NCBI RefSeq assembly: GCF_014839835.1
Contig: NC_071632.1
Span: forward strand, 16,448,487-16,512,486
DNA length: 64,000 nt
Reading direction: 5' to 3'
DNA from: Dryobates pubescens
Lineage: Eukaryota > Chordata > Aves > Piciformes > Picidae
Notes under the pieces: generated by a model
Told to the model about the DNA's origin: nothing
The model's input: only the letters and a program-made list of their open reading frames with translations
The model's database searches: none
Shown: positions 36,803 to 48,502 of the stretch, piece after piece
Numbering within the stretch: the first letter of the stretch is position 1
How the letters are laid out: every line of letters begins with the position of its first letter
Translations under genes and position numbers: made by a program

Positions 36803-37246
36803 GCTGAGTGGCAGTTTGGGTCTCAGAGCATTTTTTCCCACACGTATTTCTACAGAGCTCTGGAAAAGAAAAGAGGGGGGAAAAAAGTTCTTATTCTAAG
36901 AGCCTTTTAAAAATTATACTTCAGATAATAAAATTCAGAAAGAGTTCGTTGTGGTTTTGACCAGCACCTACTTCACACATTTAGAAAGAGCAAGTGTTTC
37001 TGCCTTGTGCCTCCCTGTAGACATGAATTGTGTCCAAGAAAATTATTTCCACCAGCTGAGACAATTTGCAGTGTTAGAGCTGGGGAAGCAAATTAATGGT
37101 CCAGTGTTGGCTATTTTTTCAAGGCACAGGCAGCCTTGTGTATAGGTAATGGCTAAGAATTTGGGATACCTCCTTTCCCCTGAAATTTTATGTCTGCTCT
37201 GTGTTTTGCTCTAGGGTGAATTCTCTTGATTCTGCCTTTTAACTTC

Positions 37247-37623
37247 TGAGGGAGCTGGGGTTGCTCAGCCTGGAGAAGAGGAGGCTCAGGGGAGACCTTA
37301 TTGCTCTCTACAACTACCTGAAGGGAGGTTGTAGCCAGGTGGGGATTGGTCTCATCTCCCAGGCAACCAGCTCCAGAACAAGAGGACACAGTCTCAAGCT
37401 GCACCAGGGGAGGTTTAGGCTGGATGTTAGGAAGAAGTTCTTCACAGAGTGATTGGCTGCCCAGGGAGGTGGTAGAGTCACCATCACTGGAGATGTTTAG
37501 GAAGAGACTGGATGGGGTACTTGGTGCCATGGTTTAGTTGATGAGATAGTGTTGGATGATAGGTTGGACTTGATGATCTCAAAGGTTTCTTCCAACCTGG
37601 TTAATTCTATTCTATTTTATTCT
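37247..37623 (+). mobile_element. CR1 3' fragment with a short TTCTA tail
   Basis: It starts ctgagggagctggggttgct and runs through the full 3' end to ccaacctggttaattctatt. The frame 37261-37452 reads [21 protein letters not shown] few degenerate TTCTA units form the tail. Confidence 0.93.
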
Positions 37624-38615
37624 TAATGGAAAAGTTCTGAAAGTTTTCAAAGTAGCAGTAATAATTTGAAGCATTATTGTATCCATAAAGTACCAGGTTT
37701 ATTTCCTTTGTAATTCCTTTCCAGTATAAAAGCATCCATTTTAATAAAACTCCTGGTAATTACTGCTCTCACCTCTGAAATTTTTCCAGAGGATCAATGC
37801 ACATGATCTCTGTGGTTCAAGAGTAATGCATAAAGGCAGGAAAGAGAGAGAGAGAGGGAAAAAGCTGTTTTCTCCATTCTCTGCCTTTGCTGCCAAGTGA
37901 AACACTTTTAAGTTTAGACTAGAGAAAACTAAGAGGGGATCCTCCCAATGCTTTTAAATACCTGAAGGCTAATGGGGCAAAAGGATGAGGTCAGACCCTT
38001 TCCAGTGGTGCCCAGTGACAGGACAAGGGACAGCAGACACAAAGTAGAACCCTGAAGGTTCCATGAAGAGAAGCTTAAGAGTAAGGGCTTTTTCCACCCT
38101 GTGATCTTAGACATTACTTGTGACAAGTTTAACAGTCAGAAACTTGACAATCTATTACTCCAGTGTTTCTTCCACAGGTTAAATTAGGAGCTGTAGAACT
38201 AAAGAAATCTAGAGATTATTTGATTAATGAATGTAGGTATGTTTTAAATAATACTTTACCTAATTTGCTGAATGAAATAGTACCAAAACCAGTATTGCTG
38301 TCACTAGCATGACTGGGAAAAGACCCTAATCTGCCCAGGACCACTCTTCTGCAATGCATTTTTGTTTGTTTAGGAAAATCCTTTAGCTCATGTTTATTCT
38401 ACACTTAAACTCTGTTTCCATATTCAAGTTTCCAACTTGCACAAAGCTTAGAGTCTCCTATAAATTATTAACCACAACATTGCATAGCAGAATTCGTAGT
38501 GATCCCCTTACGGTGTTCTCATGAAGAGAAAAGAAGTTTTATTTTCAGGTAGCTACCTTGAAGGTGATTCAGTGCCACACTGAAGATTTATTTTGACTGG
38601 TTATAAGGGTAGAAT

Positions 38616-38830
38616 TTAGAGTAGAGTAGAGTAGAGTAGAGTAGAACAGAATAGAATAGAATTGGAATGGAATGGAATTAGAATAGAATAGAATAGAATA
38701 GAATAGAATAGAATAGAATAGAATAGAATAGAATAGAATAGAATAGAATAGAATTAGATTGGAATGGAATGGAATGGAATGGAATGGAATGGAATGGAAT
38801 GGAATGGAATGGAATGGAATGGAATGGAAT
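38616..38830 (+). repeat. Compound pentanucleotide array: (AGAGT)n, (AGAAT)n, (GGAAT)n
   Basis: About 215 bases of pentamers in three blocks that differ by single base changes (agagt, then agaat, then ggaat, with mixed units between). It abuts the 3' end of the minus-strand CR1 that follows, so it is an expanded CR1 tail. Confidence 0.95.
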
Positions 38831-38960
38831 TAACCAGGTTGGAAGAGACCTTTGAGATCATTGAGTCCAACCTATCACCCAACACCATCTAATCGACTAA
38901 ACCATGGCACCCAGCACCCCATCCAGTCCCTTCCTAAACACCTCCAGTGATGGTGGCTCC
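38831..38960 (-). mobile_element. CR1 3'-end fragment joined to the compound array
   Basis: Reverse complement of the last ~130 bases of CR1, starting taaccaggttggaagagacc and ending near cctccagtgatggtggctcc. Confidence 0.93.
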
Positions 38961-39797
38961 ATCCAGTTGTGGGTATTCCCAGAATATCAGCACAAGGATG
39001 TTTCAGACAGTAGAAGAGAACACTATCTAGTAGCTATTTCTTCTTTTAGAGGTAAAAAATACTTAAGAATGCGAAGATCCTGGGAGACACACAACACTTG
39101 CAGCTCACACAGAGTCACATCAGTTGAGACTGAGGCAAAGTCCCATAAAAGGCAGTGGGAGAATTGCATTTGCCTTTGAGCAAAAATAATTCCTTTTTTA
39201 AAAGGTATAATTTCTCATGGAGAAAATCTTGCTAACTTGCTATCTGGCAAACGCTGGACAATTCTGATTTCAGCAACACCACCTGAGGAGCTGCTTGCCT
39301 GTGTTTTTCAAGGATAAGGAAGCTTGTTTCATTTGAGTGGTTTGGTCATTACATGGCTCTTCAAAGTTTAACACATTGAGTACATTTTTGATGGGATAAT
39401 TGATTGAGAGCTGGGAAACAAGAGAAACAGGAAAAATGCAGCCAGTAATGAATTCTATTATGCAGGAATGGTTTTATGCCTAATGGATTAAAATGGTGAA
39501 GGACTTTGGCAGAACGCTGAAGATGTTTCCTGGATCTAGAGAGGTAGTGTATAAATGACATTTCACCCATAACAAGGCACAAGTTCTCACTGTTTGAAAA
39601 GCCAAGTGAGATCGTCAGACTTCTAGCCAAATAAAAGAAAACATAAATATGCAAAGTATAATGTATACTGCACCTAAGGTTGTTATTAAGATAGGTTACA
39701 TTTAATCTTGACTGTAAAAATCTGAGTAAATTCATTATTTATTATCCTTTTAAAGTGCCTGTTTCTGCATTAATGCAAAACACTTGTTCTATTGAGG

Positions 39798-40257
39798 AGA
39801 GAAGGGCAACAAAGTTGGTGAGGGGCTTGGAACACAAACCCTATAAGGAGAGACTGAGGGAGCTGGGGTTGCTTAGCCTGGAGAAGAGGAGGCTCAGGGC
39901 AGACCTTATTGCTGTCTACAACTACCTTAAGGGAGGTTGTAGACGGGCAGAGGTTAGTCTCTTCTCCCAGGCAACCAGCACCAGAACAAGAGGACACAGT
40001 CTCAGGCTGTGCCAGGGGATGTTTAGGCTGGAGGTTAGGAGGATGTTTTACACAGAGGGAGTGATTGCCCATTGGAATGGGCTGCCCAAGGAGGTGGTGG
40101 AGTCACCATCACTGGAGGTGTTCAGGAGGAGACTTGATAGGGTGCTTGGTGCCATGGTTTAGTTGCTTAGGTGGTGTTGGATGATAGGTCGGACACGATG
40201 ATCTTGAAGGTCTCTTCCAACCTGGTTTATTCTATTCTATTATTCTATTCTATTCCT
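39798..40257 (+). mobile_element. CR1 LINE fragment with a TTCTA tail
   Basis: The frame 39755-40162 reads the ORF2 C terminus ([50 protein letters not shown]) in one open run. The tail is several TTCTA units ending near 40257. It is a young copy. Confidence 0.93.
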
Positions 40258-41233
40258 ACAGTGGAAAAATAACATCGAGCTTGGGAGTAAAGCTGTTTCA
40301 TCTGGTTTATTTACATTTGGTTGTAACTTTGGAATTACTTTGATCTCATTATATGCCAGAGGCAAGGAGTCTGAGTTGAAAAGGCTTTCTGAACAGGTCT
40401 TACAGTCTGCTGCACTAAGAGGCAGCTCCTGACCTCCTGAGAAAAAGGTGCAAGGTGTTCAAGGAGAATTTCAAGCCTGTTCTCCCTGTGTTTCTTTTGG
40501 GGATTCTTCTTTCCTCTGCTTTGTGTTTGCAGGAAACAGTCTGCATTTAAAAGAGTTTCTGAAAATATGCAAAGAGCACAGCAGCCTCTGTAACCATGTT
40601 AAGATGGCATTTTCATGTATACATCATGCATAAAAGGTGTCAATTATCATTGCCTTGTTAACAGCATCACCTCTTCACAACTTCTAAAAGAACTTGATCT
40701 TGCAGCCCCGGAGAAGCATAAATAAAGATGTTTCTACACTTAAAAGTTGCCAGGCAGAGGCAAGGGTTCAGCTGTATCCAGTTTTGTGGGTTGTGTTGTA
40801 CTAGTGAGTTTCAAGCTCCCTCTTGTGAATTTCCATTTAATATCAGTTAACACTTCAGTGTTCACTGGAAAAGAAAGCTGTGGTGTTTCCAAAGCTCCGG
40901 AGTGCAACTAAATTTGGTATAGCTGCATAGCATAATATGTGCTTAATGGTCTTATTTTTCACATTACTGAGATTTGCAGAGACTCAGCACATTTTTCTTA
41001 CATCTCTCTTACTGTACCAGCATGCCAGTGCTATGACAACTGCTCAAGCTGGTAGGTGAAAACATTTCCTGTACAAACAGAGCTACTGGAAATGTTCCAG
41101 CATTTGAGCTGCACTGCTGGATGAAGGAGAAGGTTAACTCTGTTGGTAGCAGTCAAGAAATCATGCAGTCATCAGCAAGCTGAAATAACTTCAATAGTGT
41201 TTGGATTAAGCCACCTCAAAGCTTCACATTCCA

Positions 41234-41905
41234 CAGAATCACAGAAGGCTGGAAGGTTGGAGAGGACTTCTAGAGATCATCTTGTCCCATCACAGTGCTC
41301 AAGCAGGGTCTTCTAAAACTGATTGCCCAGGACCATGTCTAGACATAGGCCCCCATGGCAGACTATCAGCCCAGTGAGGATGTGTTAGCTACTCTGAGGC
41401 ACTAAAAATGGCTGTACAAGCCTATGTTAGAATGACTGGGTTCCTCCCAAGAGAATCCAGAGAGGGAGAACTGATTAAGTCTTTAGGCTTCATCCCCCTT
41501 ATCATCTTTGCAGCCCCTTACTGGACTTGTTCTGGTATATGGATGTTTTTCTTGCCTAGGGAAGCACAGAACTGGACACAGCACTGCAGGGATGCAGTCT
41601 AACAGCTGTGAAACAGAGAGCGAGAATTGCATCCCCTGGCCTGCTGGTTACACTCTGGCTAATTCAGCACAGCACATGGTAGGTTTTGGTCACTTCACAG
41701 GCTCACTGCTGCTCAGTGTGTTGTTCACCAGGATTCCCAAATCCTTTTCTGCAGAGCTGCTTTCCAGCTGGTTATCCCCCAGCCTGCACAACTGCATGTT
41801 GTTTTTCCACCCCAGGCACAAGACTTTGCATTTGCCTTTGCTGAACTTCAGGAGATTTCCAGCTGCCTACATCTCTCTGTTTCCTCCAACCACTGTCCTG
41901 GTTGC
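41234..41905 (-). mobile_element. Old CR1 fragment
   Basis: Reverse complement of a diverged CR1: cacagaatcacagaaggctgg at the tail end, then gtgctcaagcagggtc, aactggacacagcactgcag, and gctgaacttcaggagatttc towards the element's 5' side. Limits are approximate. Confidence 0.8.
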
Positions 41906-42030
41906 ATAATATCTGCAAATGTAATGGGAGAGCTCTGAAGAATTGTCAGAAATGGTTGCAGTTGTTATTTCATTTTCATGGATCTCTCCTGCACTGTTCA
42001 TCAGAGCTACAGGCTTTTGAAGGCTTTTTA

Positions 42031-42286
42031 GAGGACACAGTCTCAAGCTGCTCCAGGGGAAGTTTAGGCTGGAGGTGAGGAGAAAGTTCTTCCCAGAGAG
42101 AGTTGTTAGCCATTGGAATGTGCTGCCCAGGGAGGTGGTGGAGTCGCCATCCCTGGAGGTGTTCAAGAAGGGATTGGATGTGGCACTTGGTGCCATGGCC
42201 CAGTAGGCATGAGGTCTGTGGTGACAGGTTGGACTTGATGATCTTTGTGGTCTTTTCCAACCTTGTTGATCCTATGATTCTATGAA
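42031..42286 (+). mobile_element. CR1 3'-end fragment
   Basis: It begins agaggacacagtctcaagct and ends gttgatcctatgattctatg. It is nearly the same segment as the copy in WDR48 intron 13 (16848-17101) and may belong to the same subfamily. Confidence 0.93.
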
Positions 42287-42523
42287 ATACAACAGAGAAC
42301 ACTGAAACGTGTCCCTTTGGAGCAATCGGAATCAATTTCTTCTGCGAAGAAGCTAGCAGCACTGGTTGGTGCCCAGCACTGTCTGAGTCAGAAGGGCTAT
42401 GTACAAGCTACTGAAAGCTATAAAAAAAACATTAACCTGTACTCCAAGAGGTCCTAAAGAAAGTATTTCTAAACATTTCCATCAACATCTCACTCACAGT
42501 ACCTATACACAAGCTGAGAGAAA

Positions 42524-42680
42524 TTGTTCTGAGCTTCTCATCCACCCACACCCCCAAGTCTCTCTCCTCAGGGCTGCTTTCCAGCCAGTCACTGCCCAGC
42601 CTGTATTTGTGCCTGGGATTGCCTCGACCCAGATGCAGGACCCTGCACTTGGTCTTGTTGAACCTCATGAGGTTCAAAAT
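42524..42680 (-). mobile_element. Internal CR1 fragment
   Basis: The minus strand reads [20 protein letters not shown] and [20 protein letters not shown], the CR1 ORF2 block before the VQRRATK motif. Both ends are truncated. Confidence 0.88.
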
Positions 42681-42949
42681 TCATGTGTAGATCATCAGAA
42701 GATAATATTGTCTTGCCGATGTAAAATTCAGGTGACACAGCACAGAATACTGCTCAGGTATGGGGTTCTCCTTGCAGTAAAAGCTAGTTCTTGAAGCCCA
42801 TGGAGTGCTGGTTTGGAAAAAACTCCCATTTACATTTGTGAGTGCTGATTCTCAGGGCCATTAACTGGCAGAAAATAGCACTGAATTGGCTATGAATTCC
42901 ACCTACGCTTTCACTGAGAACTAATGACATGCAACTTATTGCAAGCTTT

Positions 42950-43520
42950 AATGTCTGTCAAGCACAGGCAGCTTCATTTAAATAGAGCTGCTGTTAACAT
43001 TCTCCAGGATTACACTGATTTTTGAAGAGTGCCCATCTTACTGCTGTTATTTGTGTGTGACTTCCTCCGTGTTTCCTCAAGCTGTTTATTCATAACAGAA
43101 AGAATGCCAGCCCCGTCACTTCAGCTAATGAACAATGCACAAGAAAACTCAGTAAAGAATATCCTTTGCTGATTATTCATAATTACATGGATACTGCAGT
43201 AGCTGTGCTAATGGGGAAATCTATCTTTGATTTAATTATAAAAGTAGATTGAAATTGGATTGGGGGGGAAAAAAAAAATTGATCTGCTCTGTTTCTGTCT
43301 TCTAAGATAGAACTCGTGGAGAGAAAATTAGCAGCTCTTGATGCTTATTATAATTGTTATCTAAATACTTCATTTTTAATTACTTCTAATTTTCTCAGAT
43401 AATTCTGAAGTTGGCCTGTATTAATCTGGGTGATTGATTGTCGAGATCAAATAACTGGTTTCCCAGTCTGCACGCCAGCCCATTGTTCTTACATGAAAGC
43501 ACTAGTGGTTAAATTGCTGG
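42950..43520. other. AT-rich unique block, possible conserved non-coding element
   Basis: About 570 bases free of CR1, rich in homeodomain-type TAAT/ATTA cores (for example attcataattacatgg and tttaattataaaag). It contains no open frame of note. Conservation cannot be judged from one sequence, so this is a candidate only. Confidence 0.3.
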
Positions 43521-43659
43521 CAAGATAGTTTGGCATCAGTAATTTTTTTCCAGATCAAGTCTTAGAAAAGGAACATTCTTTAGAAGGAATACTTCAAAAG
43601 GCACCTGTTTATTTGGAAGAACTTCAACCACACATTTATATTATACCTCTATATTCTAC

Positions 43660-43788
43660 CTTGGAGACTTTCAAGGCCACGTTTGATGGAGCTCTGAGCA
43701 TCCTGATCTTAGTTGGGGATGACCCTGCTTGCTGCAAGAGGGTTGGACTAGATGACCTCTAAAGGTCTCTTCCAACCCAGTGCACTCA
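43660..43788 (+). mobile_element. CR1 3'-end fragment
   Basis: The blocks gggttggactagatgacctc and aaaggtctcttccaacccag are CR1 3'-end sequence. It leads directly into an ATCCT array. Confidence 0.88.
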
Positions 43789-43930
43789 TAATCCTATCCT
43801 ATCCTATCCTATCCTATCCTATCCTATCCTACTCTACTCTACTCTACTCTACTCTACTCCACTCCACTCCCCTCTACTCTACTCTACTGTACTCTATTCT
43901 ACTCCATTCCATTCCATTCAATTCCATTCT
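43789..43930 (+). repeat. Compound (ATCCT)n, (ACTCT)n and (ATTCC)n array at a CR1 tail
   Basis: About 140 bases of pentamers that change step by step from atcct to actct to attcc, directly after the CR1 3' end. It is another expanded CR1 tail. Confidence 0.93.
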
Positions 43931-44175
43931 GTAAATGTGGAGCTTTACTCATTTCCCAGTTGTGTCTGGTAGTCTGGGTAGTACTTAGTCTGTGTTTTAC
44001 CTTTGGATACTTTTGGCATTAGGGTTTTACATCTAATATGTATCTGTAAGTGATGCATCAGAATACAATCTAACAAAACTAATTTGCACTATATAATCAA
44101 TCTAACAGTGACAACTTCACTTTCCTTTTTACCACATGTACAAGCCCAAACTGTTTCTAACTGGAATCTGTTTAA

Positions 44176-44330
44176 TGGGCTGCCCAGGGAAGTGGTGGGG
44201 TCACCATCACTGGAGGTGTTTAAGAAGAGACTGGATAAGGCACTTGGTGCCATGGTTTAATTGATTAGATGGTGTTGGGTGATAGGTTGGTCTTGATGAT
44301 CTCAAAGGTCTTTTCCAACCTGGTTAATTT
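44176..44330 (+). mobile_element. CR1 3'-end fragment
   Basis: It begins tgggctgcccagggaagtgg and ends tccaacctggttaatttctc, then runs into the TTCTC array. Confidence 0.93.
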
Positions 44331-44475
44331 CTCTCTTCTCTTCTCTTCTCTTCTCTTCTCTTCTCTTCTCTTCTCTTCTCTTCTCTTCTCTTCTCTTCTC
44401 TTCTCTTCTCTTCTCTTCTCTTCTCTTCTCTTCTCTTCTCTTCTCTTCTCTTCTCTTCTCTTCTCTTCTCTTCTC
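44331..44475 (+). repeat. (TTCTC)n microsatellite, about 29 units
   Basis: About 145 bases of almost perfect TTCTC repeat, the longest pure array in the window. It follows the CR1 3' end without a gap. Apparent EEKRR and LLFSS proteins here are repeat artefacts. Confidence 0.97.
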
Positions 44476-45756
44476 GATTTCTTTACAACTGGACTACTCA
44501 GAGTAGGTGTCTGCAGGCATAAGTCACTGAGATATGTTAAATATGTGAAGACACAACAGAGAGTACATGGCTTGGCTCTTTCAGCCTGCACTGGACTGGC
44601 TTTGCAGCACTGAATAAAAAGCTGAATAAAACATTCATTATGTACATATGCAAAGTTTTCACTTCTGAGCATTGATGTCTAACTACATTATATAAGTTCA
44701 AGCTCCTTAAGTACTTGCTCTGCTAAAGTCCTGCCTTGCTTCTTGCCACATGGTCTCACCTCCTTCTTTGCACAGGCTCTGAAAATCAACCAAGTCTGTA
44801 CCTGCCTGTACCAGCTTTCTAAAATGAGGGAGAAATAACCATAAAACTATGAATATATTTTTGCTGGATTAGTGAATCAAATCATTTTACCATGTGAGAG
44901 GAAAAGTTCCAGAGCTCAAGGCAAGCAAGGACCTTGGTGCCAGGAATAGAGTGATAACAAGGCACTTTTATTTTTGTAGCATCAAGCTGTTAGAGCAGCT
45001 CAGCCATACATATAATATTACCCTTGGCACAGCTCATGGAGCTTGTCACATCATTGGTTTGGGGCTATGTAAGTCCCTGTAACAGGAGAGCACATGAGCC
45101 AATACCTTAATGCTGTATGCTCCTCTAATAAATCCTCCAGTTGCTTGAAGGGATTCCTTCCAGACCACAGCTGTGAGAGGAAATGCTGTTCTTTATCAAT
45201 GTTGCTCTTCACTATTTCATTTGTCATCGTCACCATAGTCCAGGTGTATCTTTGTGAACTGTGTTAAACAACTTAGGTAAATCTGGCTTGCTTCCTGTTC
45301 CCCAATGGAGTATTGTTCATTCCACAGAGGTAAGTTTCAGGGTGAGAGGGAGAGCATCAGCTTAGACATTTAATGTAGAATTTTGGGGCAATGTGGGCAT
45401 CCGTGTCCCAGAGAGAGCTCTGAATTGGCATGTTCCCAGCAACACATACCACTGAATGAATTTTAAATTAATTCAGTACCTAAACAAAAGCACTTCATCA
45501 ATTACAGAAATACTTTTTGTCAAAGCAGAAAGTAGGTACTTAGGCATTCATGGTTCAATACAAGAGTTGTGGTAACTAGGGAAAACTAAACAAAGCCATT
45601 CTCCTCCTGGGCTGACTTCCTCCTTCCTCGGCAGAGTTTACCTGGCTGGTGCATGATTTGTCTCCTTTTTAAATGGTTGGTTTTGTATTATCTGTGCAAG
45701 ACAGCTGGCAAATACCTAATCTGTAAAACTGTAAGAAAACTGTGAAGCTATATGTA

Positions 45757-46287
45757 TTGAGTCCTGTGTCCACTTCTGGGCCCTCAGTTTAGGAAAGATG
45801 TTGACTCGCTGGAAGGTCTCCAGAGAAGGGCAACAAAGCTGGGGAGGGGTCTGGAGCACAGCCCTGGGAGGAGAGGCTGAGTGAGCTGGGGTTGCTGAGC
45901 CTGGAGAAGAGGAGAAGAAGAGGCTCAGAGGAGGCCTTATTGCTCTCTACAACTCCCTGAAGGGAGGTTGTAGCCATGTGAGGGTTAGTCTCTTCTCCCA
46001 GGCAACCAGCACCAGAACAAGAGGACACAGTCTCAAGCTGCGCCAGGGGAGCTTTAGGCTGGATGTTAGGAAGAAGTTCTCCATAGAAAGAGTGATTTGC
46101 CATTGGAATGTGCTGCCCAGGGAGGTGGTGGATTCACCATCACTGGAGGTGTTTAAGAAGAGCCCAGATGAGGCACTTGTTGCCATGGTTTAGTTGATGA
46201 GATGGTGTTGGATGATAGGTTGGACTTGATGATCTTGAAGGTCTTTTCCAACCTGGTTAATTGCATTCTATTCTGTTTTATTCTATA
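45757..46287 (+). mobile_element. CR1 LINE fragment
   Basis: It starts tgagtcctgtgtccacttct and runs through the ORF2 C terminus (frame 45978-46193: [20 protein letters not shown]) to a tail of degenerate ttcta/tttta units. Confidence 0.93.
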
Positions 46288-48424
46288 AATGAAGGGATGG
46301 CAGAGGTATGAGAAAATATATACAACCATCAATATATTATAAGTTAAACATCTATCTGAAGAATTTCCTACACTTACTCTTTCTAGTTTGTGTACAGATG
46401 TGTGCTCACTGCAAACATTTCAACATTTTCTTATTCCAGAAAGACTTCTTTTTCATGGCTCTTTGCATAGGTAACTAGGGAAACTTCCTAGAGAGAAGAT
46501 TGATTGCCCTCTGCTCTTTTCAAATAGGCACATGGGACACTTTAATCAAGTTCTGAGATAATTTAACAAAGCCAGAAGGACAGTGACTGGGGGCCAGAGA
46601 GCTGTCAGCATTATGATTCAGATTTGTCTGAATCCTTTAGGACTTTGCCTCTTCATGCACTACATGACCACAACTTTTCTGACAGGCTGTTTATAACTTA
46701 TGGAAGTAATTTTTTTTTCTGCTCTGGTGAACTTAGCCCTCCTTCCATTGTTTGGGTTAAGACTGCATTCCTGAGCAATGCTTTGTCTCTATCAAATCCA
46801 AGGCTTCTACTTGTAAGGATGTCTGTAAGGTAGGATGGCTGCTGTCTGGACCTTTTGTGGAGCATTTTCATTTAATTATCAAATAGATTGCTCTCTTGTA
46901 CAGTCCTTTTTCAATGCTTGAACCAAGTTCTTGCACACTACAAAAGACTAATTTGATTCACCACTTTCTAGGAGCCATCCTGTTATTCACCAGGGGGAGA
47001 ATAGTGTTGCCACTGTTGTCTCAACTCTTTTAAAGCTCACCGTGTTCTCTTACCCTCAATCACCACAAACTCTTCAAGAACAGTGTGAACCTGTTAAAAG
47101 CTGGCAGTACTGACAGTAGCACTCAGCTTTGTGCTTGAGGTCCTTGGACCTTTAGCACTAAAATAAGCATTCAGAGTTCATGTTCAAGATGTGACAGCTA
47201 TCTACTCTTTCCCTTCTATTCCCATCTTTCTGCAGCAGCACATGTTCACTGAAAAACTGTCAGGTCTGTTACAGCAGACAAGTAGGTGTTTAGCATCATA
47301 TCCTGGAGCTGCACAATTCAGTTTGAGCCTCTCTTCTGCTGCAGCCCTTTTCCTTGAATTTCTCAGGGCAAGAATGAGATTGCAGTTAGAAACTGCTTCT
47401 GCTGCACATGAACATCTTACCTGGAAATATCAAAACCCATCTGGAGAAAGTTCCAAAGCAAGGTTCCTAATAGCTGTTTGCTAGTATTAAAGAACAGAGG
47501 AAGCTGGAAATGCACTGAGGAGTTAAGGAACTTGAACACAGTATTCAGAAACTTACTAAAGTTTGTCATTGGCAATCCTCATTAGGAAGACAGACTTAGT
47601 ACCTTTTTGTCTCAATCTGGCTGTACTCTGTTTACCATGGGTCAGCACCATGTCCAGTAGAGAGCTCTCTTGCTCAATTGTTTTGCAGTGCCCAGACTTT
47701 GCAAAAAAAGATTAATTGCTTCACCTTCCATCAGCAGCAGGCTGACAAAGGAAGCATCTGGACAGAGTTTCAGATGACAACAAAAAAACCCTCATTCTGA
47801 GTCTATTAGTAAATCAAATGGGTGGAACTCATTCTTTATTCCTGAGTCCATCTGGCAAGAAACATCTCACGTCCTTGTGATTAAACTCTTTCATCTTTAA
47901 ACCAGTGTGTGCAACCCAGTTGCCCATTGGAATCGTTCATGGCCCATGTTATGCATGAAAATGTGACCAAGTATTGTCTGAGACTGTAGTGGCTGACATG
48001 GGGCAAAACCACAGCAGGAACTGTGCAAACAGTTTCACAATGTAGACATCTGGTGCAGTTTAGTTCTTGGTGTAGATGGAGTTCTGGGTCTGAAGATAAG
48101 TGTAGAAAAGTTCTGGTTGAGCTGACTAAACCTCTGGAGTTCTGGCTTTGGCTTGGGTTTGGTGATATTACAGATATTAAAGATGGAGAACGTGGGGTTA
48201 GTCAGTTTACTAACTCTTCTGGTCACTTCAGCATGAATATGTATGCCACTTGGGTAGAAAGTTCATGGTGTTCTTTATCAATGGCAAACTTGTAGAAGAT
48301 GCCTTTCAGATGATCTTTGCTATCTTAGTTAAGAGTCATGGTTGCCTCCTTACCTGGTTGGAAGGTTCATCCCAGTGATCTGAAAGCTCAAAATGTGTCA
48401 TTCTTCTTGTGGAATATGCCAAAG

Positions 48425-48502
48425 CCCTGCCCACGGTAGGGGGGTTGGAACTAGATGATCCTTGAGATCCCTTCCAACCCTAACAATTGTATGATTCTAT
48501 GA
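48425..48502 (+). mobile_element. Short CR1 3'-end fragment
   Basis: About 80 bases: agccctgcccacggtagggg, then ggttggaactagatgatcct and the tail gtatgattctatgaa. Confidence 0.88.

Noticed and set aside
38616-38830. CRISPR-like regular repeats
   Set aside because: Five-base units without spacers; a microsatellite in a eukaryotic genome.
39755-40162. 135-codon open frame
   Set aside because: CR1 ORF2 C-terminal remnant, recognised by its [11 protein letters not shown] and PSLEVF motifs; not a host gene.
44265-44672. 135-codon frame of repeated EEKRR residues (and LLFSS on the other strand)
   Set aside because: Translation of the TTCTC array and CR1 end; no gene structure around it.
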